Source: Bombiscardovia asteroides_K (lineage in GTDB: Bacteria; Actinomycetota; Actinomycetes; Actinomycetales; Bifidobacteriaceae). Taken from it: DNA of 64,000 bases. The position numbers were made by a program, and so were the translations under genes. The notes under the pieces were generated by a model. The model worked only from the letters and a program-made list of their open reading frames with translations. It made no database searches and had not been told where the DNA came from. Shown in pieces: positions 18,887 to 27,758 of the stretch. The first letter of the stretch is position 1. Each line of letters begins with the position of its first letter. The stretch is taken from the NCBI RefSeq assembly GCF_048001765.1, contig NZ_CP181447.1, forward strand, positions 1,426,001 to 1,490,000, given 5' to 3'.

Positions 18887-20086
18887 CTACTCGATGATCT
18901 TGGTGACTCGACCTGAACCGACCGTGTGGCCGCCTTCACGAACAGCGAAGGTCAGGCCCTCCTCCATGGCGACGGGCTGAATCAGCTCGACGGAGAAGGT
19001 GGCGTGATCGCCAGGCTGAACCATCTCCACGCCCTCGGGCAGGGTGATGACGCCGGTGACGTCGGTGGTCCGGAAGTAGAACTGCGGACGGTAGTTGGAG
19101 AAGAACGGCGAGTGGCGTCCACCCTCGTCCTTGGTCAGCACGTAGACCTCGCCCTCGAACTTGTGGTGAGGGGTCACGGTGCCGGGAGCGGCCACGACCT
19201 GTCCGCGCTCGACGTCCTCACGGCCGATGCCGCGCAGCAGCAGACCGGTGTTGTCGCCAGCCTCGGCCTCGTCCATCTGCTTGTGGAAGGTCTCGATGGA
19301 GGTGACGGTGGTGGACTGGGTGTCCCGCAGACCGACGATCTCCACGTTGGTGTTCACGGGCAGCTTGCCACGCTCGACACGACCGGTCACCACAGTGCCA
19401 CGGCCGGAGATGGTGAAGACATCCTCAATGGGCATCAGGAAGGGCTTGTCCAGGTCATGGACAGGGGTGGGGATGTAGTCGTCGACGGCATCCATGAGGT
19501 CCTTGATGGTCTGAACCCACTTGTCATGGTCAGGGGCATCGTCATGCAGGGCGCCGTAGGCGGAGGTGCGGATGACGGGGCAGTCGCGGTCGAAGCCGTT
19601 CTCATCCAGCAGATCGCGGACTTCCTCCTCGACCAGCTCGATCAGCTCTTCGTCGTCGACCATGTCGCACTTGTTCAGGGCGACCAGGATCCTCGGCACG
19701 CCGACCTGGCGGGCCAGCAGCACGTGCTCACGGGTCTGGGCCATGGGGCCGTCGGTGGCGGCGACCACCAGGATGGCACCATCCATCTGAGCAGCGCCGG
19801 TGATCATGTTCTTGACGAAGTCGGCGTGTCCGGGGCAGTCCACGTGGGCGTAATGGCGCTTGGCGGTCTGGTACTCGATGTGCGCGATGTTGATGGTGAT
19901 GCCGCGCTCCTTCTCCTCAGGAGCAGCATCAATCTGAGCGAAATCGTACTCGGGGTTGACGTCCGGGTACTCCTCATGCAGCACCTTGGAGATGGCCGCG
20001 GTCAGGGTGGTCTTGCCGTGATCGACGTGGCCGATGGTGCCAATGTTAACGTGCGGCTTGGTCCGCTCGTACTTTTCCTTTGCCAT
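18887..20086 (-). CDS. tuf: Elongation factor Tu
   Basis: EF-Tu delivers aminoacyl-tRNA to the ribosome. The 399-residue protein begins MAKEKYERTKPHVN and shows the G1 loop GHVDHGKTT, the G3 motif DCPGHADF and the G4 motif NKCD, then the domain II and III sequences to the C-terminal VGSGRVTKIIE. The ATG at 20086 follows AGGAGGA at 9 nt; longer in-frame readings upstream are not conserved. It is last of the rpsL-rpsG-fusA-tuf block, 195 bp after fusA with its own possible start signals. Confidence 0.98.
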   Translation of the reverse strand: MAKEKYERTKPHVNIGTIGHVDHGKTTLTAAISKVLHEEYPDVNPEYDFAQIDAAPEEKERGITINIAHIEYQTAKRHYAHVDCPGHADFVKNMITGAAQMDGAILVVAATDGPMAQTREHVLLARQVGVPRILVALNKCDMVDDEELIELVEEEVRDLLDENGFDRDCPVIRTSAYGALHDDAPDHDKWVQTIKDLMDAVDDYIPTPVHDLDKPFLMPIEDVFTISGRGTVVTGRVERGKLPVNTNVEIVGLRDTQSTTVTSIETFHKQMDEAEAGDNTGLLLRGIGREDVERGQVVAAPGTVTPHHKFEGEVYVLTKDEGGRHSPFFSNYRPQFYFRTTDVTGVITLPEGVEMVQPGDHATFSVELIQPVAMEEGLTFAVREGGHTVGSGRVTKIIE

Positions 20087-20250
20087 TGTGTTTTGTCCTC
20101 CTGGACGTCTCGTAGGTTGCCTGCGCGAACCACGCACAGAGCACTCGCTACATATTACTGGGTTATCAGGTTCTTTGCCACTTTTGCCCTCCGCCCAGTC
20201 AGCGCTACAAGAGTGTAACGCCGACTTGTGACAGAAGAGCTTTTTTGCGG

Positions 20251-20273
20251 CGGCCCGCCGTGGCGGCGGGCCG
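20251..20273 (-). other. 10-bp GC hairpin between fusA and tuf
   Basis: CGGCCCGCCG and CGGCGGGCCG (20251-20260 and 20264-20273) form a perfect stem with a 3-nt loop right after the fusA stop codon. On the minus strand it is followed by CCGCAAAAAAG, with no U-tract. It may partly attenuate transcription or protect the 3' end of fusA mRNA. Confidence 0.55.
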
Positions 20274-20281
20274 GACCGGCA

Positions 20282-22408
20282 TTACTCGCCCCGCTGGGCC
20301 TTGATGATCTCGTCGCTGACGGCCTTGGGGACCTCAGCGTAGGAGTCCATCTGCATGGTGAACATGGCGCGCCCCTGGGTCTTGGACCTGAGGTCGCCGA
20401 TGTAACCGAACATCTCCGACAGGGGCACCTTGGCGTCGATGACCTTGACGCCGGTGGCGTCGGTCATGGACTGGATGGAGCCACGACGGGAGTTGATGTC
20501 GCCCATGACGTCGCCCATGTACTCCTCGGGAGTACGAACCTCGACGGCCATGATGGGCTCGAGAATGACGGGCTTGGCCTTGGGAGCAGCCTCCTTGAAG
20601 CACATGGAGCCAGCGATCTTGAAGGCCATCTCCGAAGAGTCGACCTCGTGGATCTGGCCATCGGTCAGGGTCGCCTTGACACCCACGACCGGGAAGCCTG
20701 CCAGCACACCGGACTCCATGGCCTCCTGCACACCAGCATCGACCGAGGGGATGAACTCCTTGGTGATGTGGCCGCCGGTGACCTTGTTCTCGAAGACGTA
20801 GGTCTCGCCCTCGGTGGTATCCAGGGGCTCGAAGTTCATGAGCACCTTGGCGAACTGGCCGGAGCCGCCGGTCTGCTTCTTGTGGGTGTACTCCTGGTTC
20901 ATGACGGCCTTGCGGATGGTCTCGCGGTAAGCCACCTGGGGCTTGCCCACGTTGCACTCCACATGGAACTCGCGACGCATGCGGTCCACCAGGATGTCCA
21001 GCTGGAGCTCGCCCATGCCGGAGATCAGGGTCTGGCCGGACTCCTCATCCGTCTTGACCTGGAAGGTGGGATCCTCCTCGGAGAGCTTCTGCAGGGCGAT
21101 GCCCATCTTCTCCTGATCGGCCTTGGTCTTGGGCTCCACGGCCACCTCGATCACGGGATCGGGGAAGGTCATGGATTCCAGCACCACCGGTTCCTTCTCG
21201 TCGCACAGGGTGTCACCGGTGGTGACGCTCTTGAGCCCGACAAAGGCGTAGATGTTGCCGGCGATGGCCTCGTCGACCGGATTCTCCTTGTTGGAATGCA
21301 TCTGGAAGAGCTTGCCGACGCGTTCCTTCTTGCCCTTGGTGGAGTCCAGGACGGTATCGCCCTGGGCCACCTTGCCGGAGTAGACACGCACATAGATCAG
21401 CTTGCCATAGAAGGGGTGGGTGGCAACCTTGAAGGCCAGGGCCGAGAAGGGCTCGTCCGCGGTGGGCTTGCGGTCGATTTCGACGGACTCGTCACCGATC
21501 TTGTAACCCTTGATGGCCGGCACGTCCTCGGGGCTGGGCAGATAGTCCACGACCGCATCCAGCATGGGCTGCACGCCCTTGTCCTTGAAGGCGGATCCGC
21601 AGAAGACCGGGAAGGCCGACTGCTCGATGGTCATCTTGCGCACCGCGGTGCGGATCTCCTGCTGGGAGATCTCCTCGCCGCCCAGGTACTTCTCCAGCAG
21701 ATCCTCGTCCGACTCGGCCACGGCCTCAAGCAGCTCGGTGTGGTACTGCTCGGCCTTGTCCTTAAGGTCGTCGGGTATGTCGATGGTGTCGTACTTGGCG
21801 CCCAGGTCGGCCTCGTCCTTCCAGTAGTAGGCCACCATACGAACCAGGTCGACCACGCCGTGGAAGTCGCTCTCAGCGCCGATAGGCAGCTGCATGACCA
21901 GCGGCTTGACACCCAACTTGTCCTTGATGGTGTCCACCGAGTAGTAGAAGTCGGCGCCCAGCTTGTCCATCTTGTTGATGAAGCAGATGCGGGGCACACC
22001 ATACTTGTCGGCCTGACGCCAGACGGTCTCGGACTGGGGCTCCACGCCCTCCTTGCCGTCGAACACCGCCACAGCGCCATCGAGCACGCGCAGGGAGCGC
22101 TCCACCTCGGCGGTGAAGTCCACGTGGCCGGGGGTGTCGATGATGTTGATCTGATAGCGGTCCTCAGGATCGTGGGACTGGCGGTTCCAGAAGGCCGTGA
22201 TGGCGGCGGAGGTGATTGTGATGCCACGCTCCTTCTCCTGGTCCATCCAGTCCATGGTGGAGGCGCCGTCGTGGGTCTCGCCAATCTTGTAGTTGACTCC
22301 GGTGTAGTAGAGGATACGCTCGGTCGTCGTTGTCTTGCCAGCATCGATGTGGGCCATGATGCCGATGTTGCGGACCTTGGTCAGGTCCGTGAGCACGTCT
22401 TGTGCCAT
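20282..22408 (-). CDS. fusA: Elongation factor G
   Basis: EF-G drives ribosomal translocation. The 708-residue protein carries the G1 loop AHIDAGKTTTTE, G3 DTPGHVDF, G4 NKMDKLGA and the full domain II-V sequence with the GSGQFAKV domain IV region. It lies between rpsG (26 bp upstream) and tuf in the standard str operon order. Nothing unusual in length or motifs. Confidence 0.98.
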   Translation of the reverse strand: MAQDVLTDLTKVRNIGIMAHIDAGKTTTTERILYYTGVNYKIGETHDGASTMDWMDQEKERGITITSAAITAFWNRQSHDPEDRYQINIIDTPGHVDFTAEVERSLRVLDGAVAVFDGKEGVEPQSETVWRQADKYGVPRICFINKMDKLGADFYYSVDTIKDKLGVKPLVMQLPIGAESDFHGVVDLVRMVAYYWKDEADLGAKYDTIDIPDDLKDKAEQYHTELLEAVAESDEDLLEKYLGGEEISQQEIRTAVRKMTIEQSAFPVFCGSAFKDKGVQPMLDAVVDYLPSPEDVPAIKGYKIGDESVEIDRKPTADEPFSALAFKVATHPFYGKLIYVRVYSGKVAQGDTVLDSTKGKKERVGKLFQMHSNKENPVDEAIAGNIYAFVGLKSVTTGDTLCDEKEPVVLESMTFPDPVIEVAVEPKTKADQEKMGIALQKLSEEDPTFQVKTDEESGQTLISGMGELQLDILVDRMRREFHVECNVGKPQVAYRETIRKAVMNQEYTHKKQTGGSGQFAKVLMNFEPLDTTEGETYVFENKVTGGHITKEFIPSVDAGVQEAMESGVLAGFPVVGVKATLTDGQIHEVDSSEMAFKIAGSMCFKEAAPKAKPVILEPIMAVEVRTPEEYMGDVMGDINSRRGSIQSMTDATGVKVIDAKVPLSEMFGYIGDLRSKTQGRAMFTMQMDSYAEVPKAVSDEIIKAQRGE

Positions 22409-22434
22409 AATTCCTTGTTCTCGCTCTCTTGGGA

Positions 22435-22905
22435 TTACCAGCGATAGTGGGCGAACGCCTTGTTGGCCTCGGCCATCTTGTGGGTGTCCTCACGGCGCTT
22501 GACCGCTGCACCCAGACCGTTGGAGGCATCAAGGATCTCGTTGGCCAGCCGCTCCGACATGGTCTTCTCACGACGGGCGCGGCTGTAATCGGTCAGCCAC
22601 CGCAATGAGAGCGTATTGGCGCGGTTCGGCTTGACCTCGACGGGGACCTGGTAGGTGGCGCCGCCGACACGACGGCTGCGGACCTCCAGGCTGGGACGAA
22701 TGTTGTCCAGGGCACGCTTGAGCACGGCCACGGGCTCCTGGTCGGTCTTCTCCTTGACCTGCTCCAGAGCGGTGTAGACGATGTTCTCGGCGATGGACTT
22801 CTTGCCGTCCAGCAGGATCTTGTTAATCAGCTGGGCCACCACGGTTGAACCGTAGATGGGATCGGGCAGGAGCTGGTGCTTTTTAGCTGGTCCTTTGCGT
22901 GACAT
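22435..22905 (-). CDS. rpsG: 30S ribosomal protein S7
   Basis: S7 organises the 16S rRNA 3' domain near the E site. The 156-residue protein has MSRKGPAKKH at the start, GGATYQVPVEV and the C-terminal KMAEANKAFAHYRW. The family length is 156. It begins 3 bp after the rpsL stop codon. Confidence 0.98.
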   Translation of the reverse strand: MSRKGPAKKHQLLPDPIYGSTVVAQLINKILLDGKKSIAENIVYTALEQVKEKTDQEPVAVLKRALDNIRPSLEVRSRRVGGATYQVPVEVKPNRANTLSLRWLTDYSRARREKTMSERLANEILDASNGLGAAVKRREDTHKMAEANKAFAHYRW

Positions 22906-22908
22906 GTG

Positions 22909-23280
22909 TTACTTGGCCTTCTTTGCTCCGTACAGGGAACGGCCCTGCTTGCGATCCTTGACTCCCTGGGTATCCAGCGCACCGCGCACGATGTGGTAGC
23001 GCACGCCGGGCAGATCCTTGACACGTCCGCCGCGCACCAGCACGATGGAGTGCTCCTGCAGATTGTGGCCCTCGCCGGGGATGTAGGCGGAAACCTCAAT
23101 GCCGGAGCTCAGGCGGACACGGGCAACCTTACGCAGAGCCGAATTCGGCTTCTTAGGTGTGGTGGTGTAGACACGGGTGCACACGCCGCGACGCAGCGGG
23201 CTGCCCTTGAGTGCCAAAGTCTTCGACTTGCGAGGCTTGGCCTTGCGCCCTTTGCGGACGAGCTGTTCAATTGTTGGCAA
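22909..23280 (-). CDS. rpsL: 30S ribosomal protein S12, TTG start
   Basis: S12 sits in the decoding centre and is the target of streptomycin resistance. The TTG at 23280 gives the exact family length of 123 residues and the canonical PTIEQLVRKGRKA start; GGAGAG lies 6 nt upstream. A longer reading from an ATG at 23340 adds 20 unconserved residues. The TPKKPNSALRK motif with K43 and the KDLPGVRYHIVRG motif with K88 are wild type, so no streptomycin-resistance substitution is seen at those positions. Confidence 0.97.
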   Translation of the reverse strand: MPTIEQLVRKGRKAKPRKSKTLALKGSPLRRGVCTRVYTTTPKKPNSALRKVARVRLSSGIEVSAYIPGEGHNLQEHSIVLVRGGRVKDLPGVRYHIVRGALDTQGVKDRKQGRSLYGAKKAK

Positions 23281-24003
23281 CTGACTCTCTCCGATTCCTT
23301 CGATGAACTTGTCTTCGTTTGCACTGCGAGACCGCCGCACCGCAGCCGCAGTCGCTCCCAGGAGGAGAGATCAGCCACTGTCCACCGGCCCGATGGCCCC
23401 TGATCCTCCTGCAGGACATTGCTGCCTGCATTCTTCGGATTCGGGGATATCCCGACAAGCTCACCTGTGACATAAGGCGTGCTGTCGGCACACACGCTGA
23501 AAAGTATATCACCGGACCAGACATCGTTACGCCTGGCACGTGTCTGTATGCTCTAGGCTTTGTTCACTGTGATGTCGCCTCGGAAACGTCTTTGGGAAAG
23601 CTCTTGCAGCAGACCCCTAACAGGCCTTTTCACATACCCTATATATGCAGGTCCCAGTAATCGGGTACCCGCGTCCAACAGATTCCTAATCCATAGGCGT
23701 TGCAGGTGACGGAATATGAATACATAGGAATACATATCTAAACCAGGACAGATAAATACCAGGAACAATGGTGGGCCTGGCTTTGCGGGAGCCGCCGGTT
23801 ACGTTCCGGATTCAGCGAACAGCGCCGACAAAGACGTGCCATTGTCCTGAATAGTGTCCGAACAGGCGAGGGCGTTCCTGTTTCATATTCCAAAAAGATG
23901 GCCGCTTAAGGACTTGCGCTGGCATCGTGCCTAGGTGGAGCAGCTTTGGCTCCATCAATGCCAGTGTCCCGAAACGCCTTGGAATTTGTATATGGCCAAG
24001 CGT
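23281..24003 (-). promoter_or_regulatory. Non-coding leader and promoter region of the str block
   Basis: No convincing gene lies in these 723 bases; short open frames have no ribosome binding sites or family resemblance. On the minus strand TATACT (23508-23503) in the context GATATACTTTTC is a likely -10 element, placing the transcript start near 23496 and giving a leader of about 215 nt before rpsL. A matching -35 is poor. Bases 23580-24003 show nothing I can name beyond AT-rich patches. Confidence 0.4.
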
Positions 24004-24372
24004 CTACTTGTCTTCCTTTTCAAGAGCCTGCCGGATGTAGTCGCGAAGGACCAGAGCGTGGTTGACGGCTGGATCCTTGGCTGCATAGACCAGTGTCGTC
24101 CGATCATGTTCGCGCACAATGCTCAGCAGATCCTCCAAGGCGGGATTGTCATCCAGCTCAGTGCGGTAGCGGCGCGCGAAGTCCTGGAAGCGGTCAGGAT
24201 CATGGTGCCACCAGCGCCGCAGGTCCGGACTGGGCGCGACATCCTTGAGCCAGCCGGACAGGGCTGCCCGCTCCTTGCTGACGCCGCGCGGCCAAAGCCT
24301 GTCGACCAGGATACGGACCCCGTCCTCATCAGCTGCCTGCTCGTATACACGCTTGATGTCCACCTGACCCAT
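24004..24372 (-). CDS. DUF488 family protein (YeaO-like)
   Basis: A 122-residue protein with the DUF488 signatures KRVYEQAADEDGVRILVDRLWPRG near the start (shown in part), a GWLKDVAPSPDLRRWW segment and a C-terminal TTLVYAAKDPAVNHALVL region. The biochemical role of DUF488 is not established. The second of two adjacent ATGs (24372) is 6 nt from AGGAGG. It is the last host gene on the minus strand before tRNA-His and stands alone, divergent from the YwiC-like gene. Confidence 0.85.
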   Translation of the reverse strand: MGQVDIKRVYEQAADEDGVRILVDRLWPRGVSKERAALSGWLKDVAPSPDLRRWWHHDPDRFQDFARRYRTELDDNPALEDLLSIVREHDRTTLVYAAKDPAVNHALVLRDYIRQALEKEDK

Positions 24373-24484
24373 CATCTGCCTCCTGAATCCAGGAACCCAT
24401 GTGATTCGTGACTCCTTCGACCATGATATTGACCGAATCGGCATTACGGAAGAGGCAGTGACAGCCATACCGGGGCGTAGGCTG

Positions 24485-25483
24485 ATGAGTATGCTTACAG
24501 ACGCAGACAGGGGCAAGGCCGCCGGGTCGAACGGCAGCAGACCAAACCCTCAAGCCCGCAAATCGACTACCACCAACGGATCACGACCTAAAGGACGGCA
24601 GTGGCGGCGGCTATGGATCCCCGACCAAATAGGCGGATGGGCCATGGCTTTGATGCCGGGCCTGGCTGGGCTGCTGGTCGGAGGCCCGACCTGGAGGAGC
24701 CTGCTGCTCATGGTTGCCTGGGCTTTCTGCTACTGCTTTGAGTTCACCGGCTCAAGGTGGATGGTTTCGCACCGAGCCGCCAGATTCGCACCACCAGCTT
24801 TGGGGTACGCTCTGCTCACGGCCGTGACCGGGCTTATCCTATTGGTCGGCACCCCAGGGCTCCTGCGATGGGCCCCGCTCTACCTGGTGCTAGGTGTGCT
24901 GAACTTTGCCGCCGCCTGGCTGCGCACGGAACGCTCCTGGTGGAACGATACCGTAGCCGTGATTGCGGCCTGCATGCTCTGTCTGATCGCCGTCTCCCTA
25001 GGGTCACGATTCCAGACGCCGGGACCGAGTCCGGAAAGCGCCAAGGCCAGCTACTTCGGATGCCAACCGAATCCTGCTGTGGACTGCTTCGCCAGCGGAT
25101 TTTTCCCAAGCGCTGCCCTGCCATCGATTGGAGTGGTCAGTGCAGCTGTCTTCGCTGTAACCCAGTTCGGTTCGGTCATCTTCGTCAAGACCATGATCCG
25201 CGAGCGCGGCAAGACCTGGTGCTACCTGCTTTCGCTGGCTTGGAACCTGGTCCTCTGCCTGATCGGGGTCGCCATGGTACGCACCGCAGGATGGTGGCCT
25301 CTGTTGACCGCCCTGGTGCTGCTGGTTCGCGCGGCCTTGCTGCCAGCCATCTCCCGCCGGCGCCGCGTTCCCATTCTGTATGTGGGCCTGGTCGAATGCG
25401 CAACCAGCCTGCTGGTCTTCATTCTGGTGATTGCACAGGCTAACGTGATGACCGCGTCTCTGACTGGACTGCTTGGCGCATGA
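24485..25483 (+). CDS. YwiC-like integral membrane protein
   Basis: A membrane protein of about 332 residues with some nine hydrophobic segments after a Ser/Arg/Lys-rich cytoplasmic N-terminus of 50 residues. The order of motifs (WIPDQIGGWAMALMPGLAG, the FTGSRW loop, AAWLRTERSWWND, and a C-terminal SRRRRVPILYVGLVE) matches the YwiC-like family found in actinobacteria; its function is unknown. Several in-frame starts exist (24401, 24485, 24491); none has a strong ribosome binding site. Its stop overlaps the next start by 4 bases, so it is cotranscribed with the glycosylase gene. Confidence 0.75.
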   Translation: MSMLTDADRGKAAGSNGSRPNPQARKSTTTNGSRPKGRQWRRLWIPDQIGGWAMALMPGLAGLLVGGPTWRSLLLMVAWAFCYCFEFTGSRWMVSHRAARFAPPALGYALLTAVTGLILLVGTPGLLRWAPLYLVLGVLNFAAAWLRTERSWWNDTVAVIAACMLCLIAVSLGSRFQTPGPSPESAKASYFGCQPNPAVDCFASGFFPSAALPSIGVVSAAVFAVTQFGSVIFVKTMIRERGKTWCYLLSLAWNLVLCLIGVAMVRTAGWWPLLTALVLLVRAALLPAISRRRRVPILYVGLVECATSLLVFILVIAQANVMTASLTGLLGA

Positions 25484-26055
25484 CTGCAGGTTCGACCACA
25501 CACGTCACCCACGAGTTCGGACCCATTTGGGATGACCGATCTCGTGTGCTGATCCTGGGATCCATTCCCAGCCCGAGTTCGCGTGAAGCCGGCTTCTACT
25601 ACATGTTTCCGCACAACCGCTTCTGGCCCGTGCTGGCTGCACTCTTCGACCAGCCTGTTCCAGAGCCTGATCCGGCTGTCCGTGCTAGGTTTGCCCTCAA
25701 TCATTGCATAGCACTCTGGGATGTCATCCAGGAATGCGACATCCACGGTGCCTCCGACGCTTCAATAACCAATGTCGTGCCGACCGACATCGCTGGCTTG
25801 CTGGACCGTGTGCCCATCGGCACCATATTCACCACAGGACGCAAGGCCGGCCAGCTTTACCGTCGCTACTGCCTGCCGATCCTGCAGGAGAAGCGATATC
25901 GACCGACGATGATCAATCTGCCATCCACCAGTCCCGCCAATGCCGCTATGAGCCTGGCCGATCTGATCAAGGAATACCAACCCATAAGAAAAGCGCTCGA
26001 CGACAAAGAGCCTAAGTCTGATAGGCAAGACAATCACAACCACTATGAAAAATAA
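25480..26055 (+). CDS. DNA-deoxyinosine glycosylase, uracil-DNA glycosylase superfamily
   Basis: A base-excision repair enzyme of 191 residues resembling family 6 (HDG) glycosylases, which remove hypoxanthine from deaminated DNA. Motif A-like VLILGSIPSPSSREAGFYY, the NRFWPVLAALF segment, an ALWDVIQECD motif and the C-terminal LPSTSPANA motif are in the family order. It is coupled to the YwiC-like gene by ATGA. The last about 25 residues are charged and overlap the next gene. Confidence 0.82.
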   Translation: MTAGSTTHVTHEFGPIWDDRSRVLILGSIPSPSSREAGFYYMFPHNRFWPVLAALFDQPVPEPDPAVRARFALNHCIALWDVIQECDIHGASDASITNVVPTDIAGLLDRVPIGTIFTTGRKAGQLYRRYCLPILQEKRYRPTMINLPSTSPANAAMSLADLIKEYQPIRKALDDKEPKSDRQDNHNHYEK

Positions 26056-26503
26056 GCAAATACCAGCGGTCAAAGCCCAAGATGTTGCGAATCTTCCCAA
26101 GGATGAATTCGCCTTCCCCGGCCCAGAACGTGATTGCCTGGTGGAAGCGATCCGGGAGGGGCGCAAAACCGCTACGACCAGCCTGATGGCAGAGTTCATC
26201 CATGATCATGAGCCACTTCCCTCCTCCGGCCGACGAACGCTTCTGTTGAACTCAGATGACCAGCCAATTGCCATCCTCAGATATGCCTCGGTGAGCGTGA
26301 CCCGACTTGGCCTGGTCACACTGCAGCATGTTCTGAATGAGGGAGAAGGCTATAAAAGCCTTCCTGAGTGGCGCGAGGCTCATGAGTCTTTCTGGACCTC
26401 AGAAAACATGCGACAGGCATTGGATGATCCGGACTTCACCGTCGATGATCAGACCCTGGTGGTGCTGGAGACTTTTTATGTAGAGGCCAGGGTCGTGAAC
26501 TGA
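26045..26503 (+). CDS. ASCH-domain protein
   Basis: A 152-residue protein with the ASCH beta-barrel pattern: EFAFPGPERDCLVEAIREGRKTAT near residues 21-44 (the GxKxxT-like RKTATTS signature), a middle strand IAILRYASVSVTRLG, and ESFWTSENM before the C-terminus. ASCH proteins are predicted RNA-binding or nucleoside-acting enzymes; one group hydrolyses N4-acetylcytidine. It overlaps the glycosylase gene by 11 bases and is the last host coding gene before tRNA-His. Confidence 0.8.
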   Translation: MKNKQIPAVKAQDVANLPKDEFAFPGPERDCLVEAIREGRKTATTSLMAEFIHDHEPLPSSGRRTLLLNSDDQPIAILRYASVSVTRLGLVTLQHVLNEGEGYKSLPEWREAHESFWTSENMRQALDDPDFTVDDQTLVVLETFYVEARVVN

Positions 26504-26623
26504 AGGTCCAAAGACAAAGCACGGTCTTTAGGCATGGGTCACACTTCACCGGCGTGCCATGTCATGCCATCGTGTATAGTTTCATCTGTTGCATTGATTC
26601 GCGATGCGGGTTGATTCACCATG

Positions 26624-26696
26624 GTGGCTATAGCTCAGTTGGTAGAGCACCTGATTGTGGTTCAGGAGGTCGCGCGTTCGAGCCGCGTTAGCCACC
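26624..26696 (+). tRNA. tRNA-His (GTG)
   Basis: The cloverleaf folds with acceptor GTGGCTA/TAGCCAC, D-arm with AGCTCAGTTGGTAGAGC, anticodon loop with GTG at the centre of TTGTGGT, and T-arm with GTTCGAGC. An extra G at 26624 opposite C at 26696 is the G-1 identity base of histidine tRNA. CCA is not encoded. A TATAGT hexamer at 26575-26580 may be the -10 element. A prophage begins directly downstream, so its 3' half is probably the attachment site. Confidence 0.95.
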
Positions 26697-26706
26697 CCAG
26701 CTCAGG

Positions 26707-26740
26707 CCCCTACTCCCGACTGGGAAGCAGGGGTTTTCTC
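26707..26740 (+). terminator. Terminator of tRNA-His
   Basis: CCCCT (26707-26711) pairs with AGGGG (26729-26733), with an inner TCCC/GGGA pairing, followed by TTTTCT. It lies 10 bp after the tRNA and may be phage-derived DNA that restores the terminator after insertion. Confidence 0.6.
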
Positions 26741-26770
26741 ATATTCCCGACACACCCTCGATGCCAATAC

Positions 26771-26790
26771 GTGTGACCCATGTGTGACCC
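26771..26790. repeat. Tandem TGTGACCCA repeat near the attachment site
   Basis: GTGTGACCCA and TGTGTGACCC follow each other with an 11-bp period about 75 bp from the tRNA end. Paired direct repeats at this distance from a core site resemble arm-type binding sites of tyrosine integrases, but no integrase is in view to support it. Confidence 0.4.
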
Positions 26791-26808
26791 AAAATCAGAA
26801 AAACGGGA

Positions 26809-27084
26809 TTAGCGACTCTCCCGATATCTGCGCTCGATCTCCCTCACGCTCCGCTCTGTGGCCCCGTATCGGATGGCGGCCAGGTCTGCTCTGACCTGCT
26901 GGTGGATGGTGGCGAGGCGCTCGCGGTCCTGCCGGCTGAGTCCTGCCTGCTGCTCCTGGTCGATGATCTGGTCGAGTCTCTTGTGCAGGAGGATGGTCAG
27001 TCGCTCCCGCTCATCATCGGAGGCGGGCACATAGCCAGGGTGGTTGTCGGGGATCTGAGAGACATCATCAGGGATATAGGCCAT
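26809..27084 (-). CDS. Small charged phage protein of unknown function
   Basis: A 91-residue protein, strongly helical and charged from residue 22 onward (DDERERLTILLHKRLDQI), with no recognisable domain. A TATTAT hexamer lies 7 nt before the ATG with no ribosome binding site, which would suit a leaderless transcript. It is the gene nearest the tRNA-His end of the prophage. Confidence 0.6.
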   Translation of the reverse strand: MAYIPDDVSQIPDNHPGYVPASDDERERLTILLHKRLDQIIDQEQQAGLSRQDRERLATIHQQVRADLAAIRYGATERSVREIERRYRESR

Positions 27085-27305
27085 ACCTGGGATAATAGGC
27101 CGGGATTGGCAGAATCATGCGGAAAGCAGACGCTCAGTTATTGCGACATGCACCACCACGCCATGGAAGGCAAAGCCGCCATCACCCTCAGCCAATACCT
27201 CGAATGAAAAAGTTATGCCGTCCGCATTATTGGGGGAGCCAGACGACATGACAAGACCAGATTACAGGTTATCGGACAAAATTATGTAGAGAAGGCTTAT
27301 GAAGC

Positions 27306-27758
27306 TTATTTTTTGGTCTCTGGTCTTTTTACCTCGATATCCGAAAAAGCCGCATCACCCTGTTGCACCACAGGGAGGACCGGTATAGGCACTTCCATGT
27401 TCCCGGCCATCTGCGTCAGTGTGGCTCTGAAATACGGGTAGACGAGGAAGAAAGCGACCTTGTTGAAGAACTCGGTCAACACGGCATCGTCCACGTCGGA
27501 TTCATTGAGATCTTTCATCCGGTAATAGGCTGAGTATGCGATTGTGTAGCAAGCACCTTCGCCATTAAGCTGCAGTGATGCGGTGAAAGCAAACCTATCC
27601 TGTCCACACACGCACATTGCGTCCCAAGTGCCTTCATTCTTGGATAGATTCTTGTACCCATCCGGCGGGTTTGCTCCAGAGGGCACCCTTACGCCTTGCA
27701 CCAAATCCAGACTGAGGCTATTAAACTCAGACCTTTCCAATAATGTCTCTACTCTCAC
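27306..27758 (-). CDS. SecB-like chaperone, candidate third gene of a toxin-antitoxin-chaperone operon
   Basis: A 150-residue protein with SecB-type strands and the family's last helix: FFNKVAFFLVYPYFRATLTQ (residues 97-116) followed by MEVPIPVLPV, comparable to the FPYxRE...P.L.L region of SecB and to the mycobacterial SecB-like protein Rv1957. The N-terminal part is more divergent. The start codon is GTG, overlapping the HTH gene's TGA, with GGAG 5 nt upstream. SecB-like proteins encoded behind HigBA-type pairs protect the antitoxin from aggregation and proteolysis; the gene order fits that role. The family call is made by eye. Confidence 0.6.
   Translation of the reverse strand: MRVETLLERSEFNSLSLDLVQGVRVPSGANPPDGYKNLSKNEGTWDAMCVCGQDRFAFTASLQLNGEGACYTIAYSAYYRMKDLNESDVDDAVLTEFFNKVAFFLVYPYFRATLTQMAGNMEVPIPVLPVVQQGDAAFSDIEVKRPETKK

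Noticed and set aside
20228..22447. 739-codon open frame opposite fusA
   Set aside because: Very long but Leu/Gly/His/Val-biased, exactly as expected for the antisense of a GC-rich gene; fusA is certain.
23553..23768. 71-codon open frame in the str leader
   Set aside because: No ribosome binding site, no family resemblance, and it lies just upstream of the likely str promoter.
27136..27207. Plus-strand reading ending MEGKAAITLSQYLE, reminiscent of an integrase C-terminus
   Set aside because: Only about 20 residues are suggestive, there is no catalytic Tyr context and no upstream integrase motifs; too short to call a remnant.
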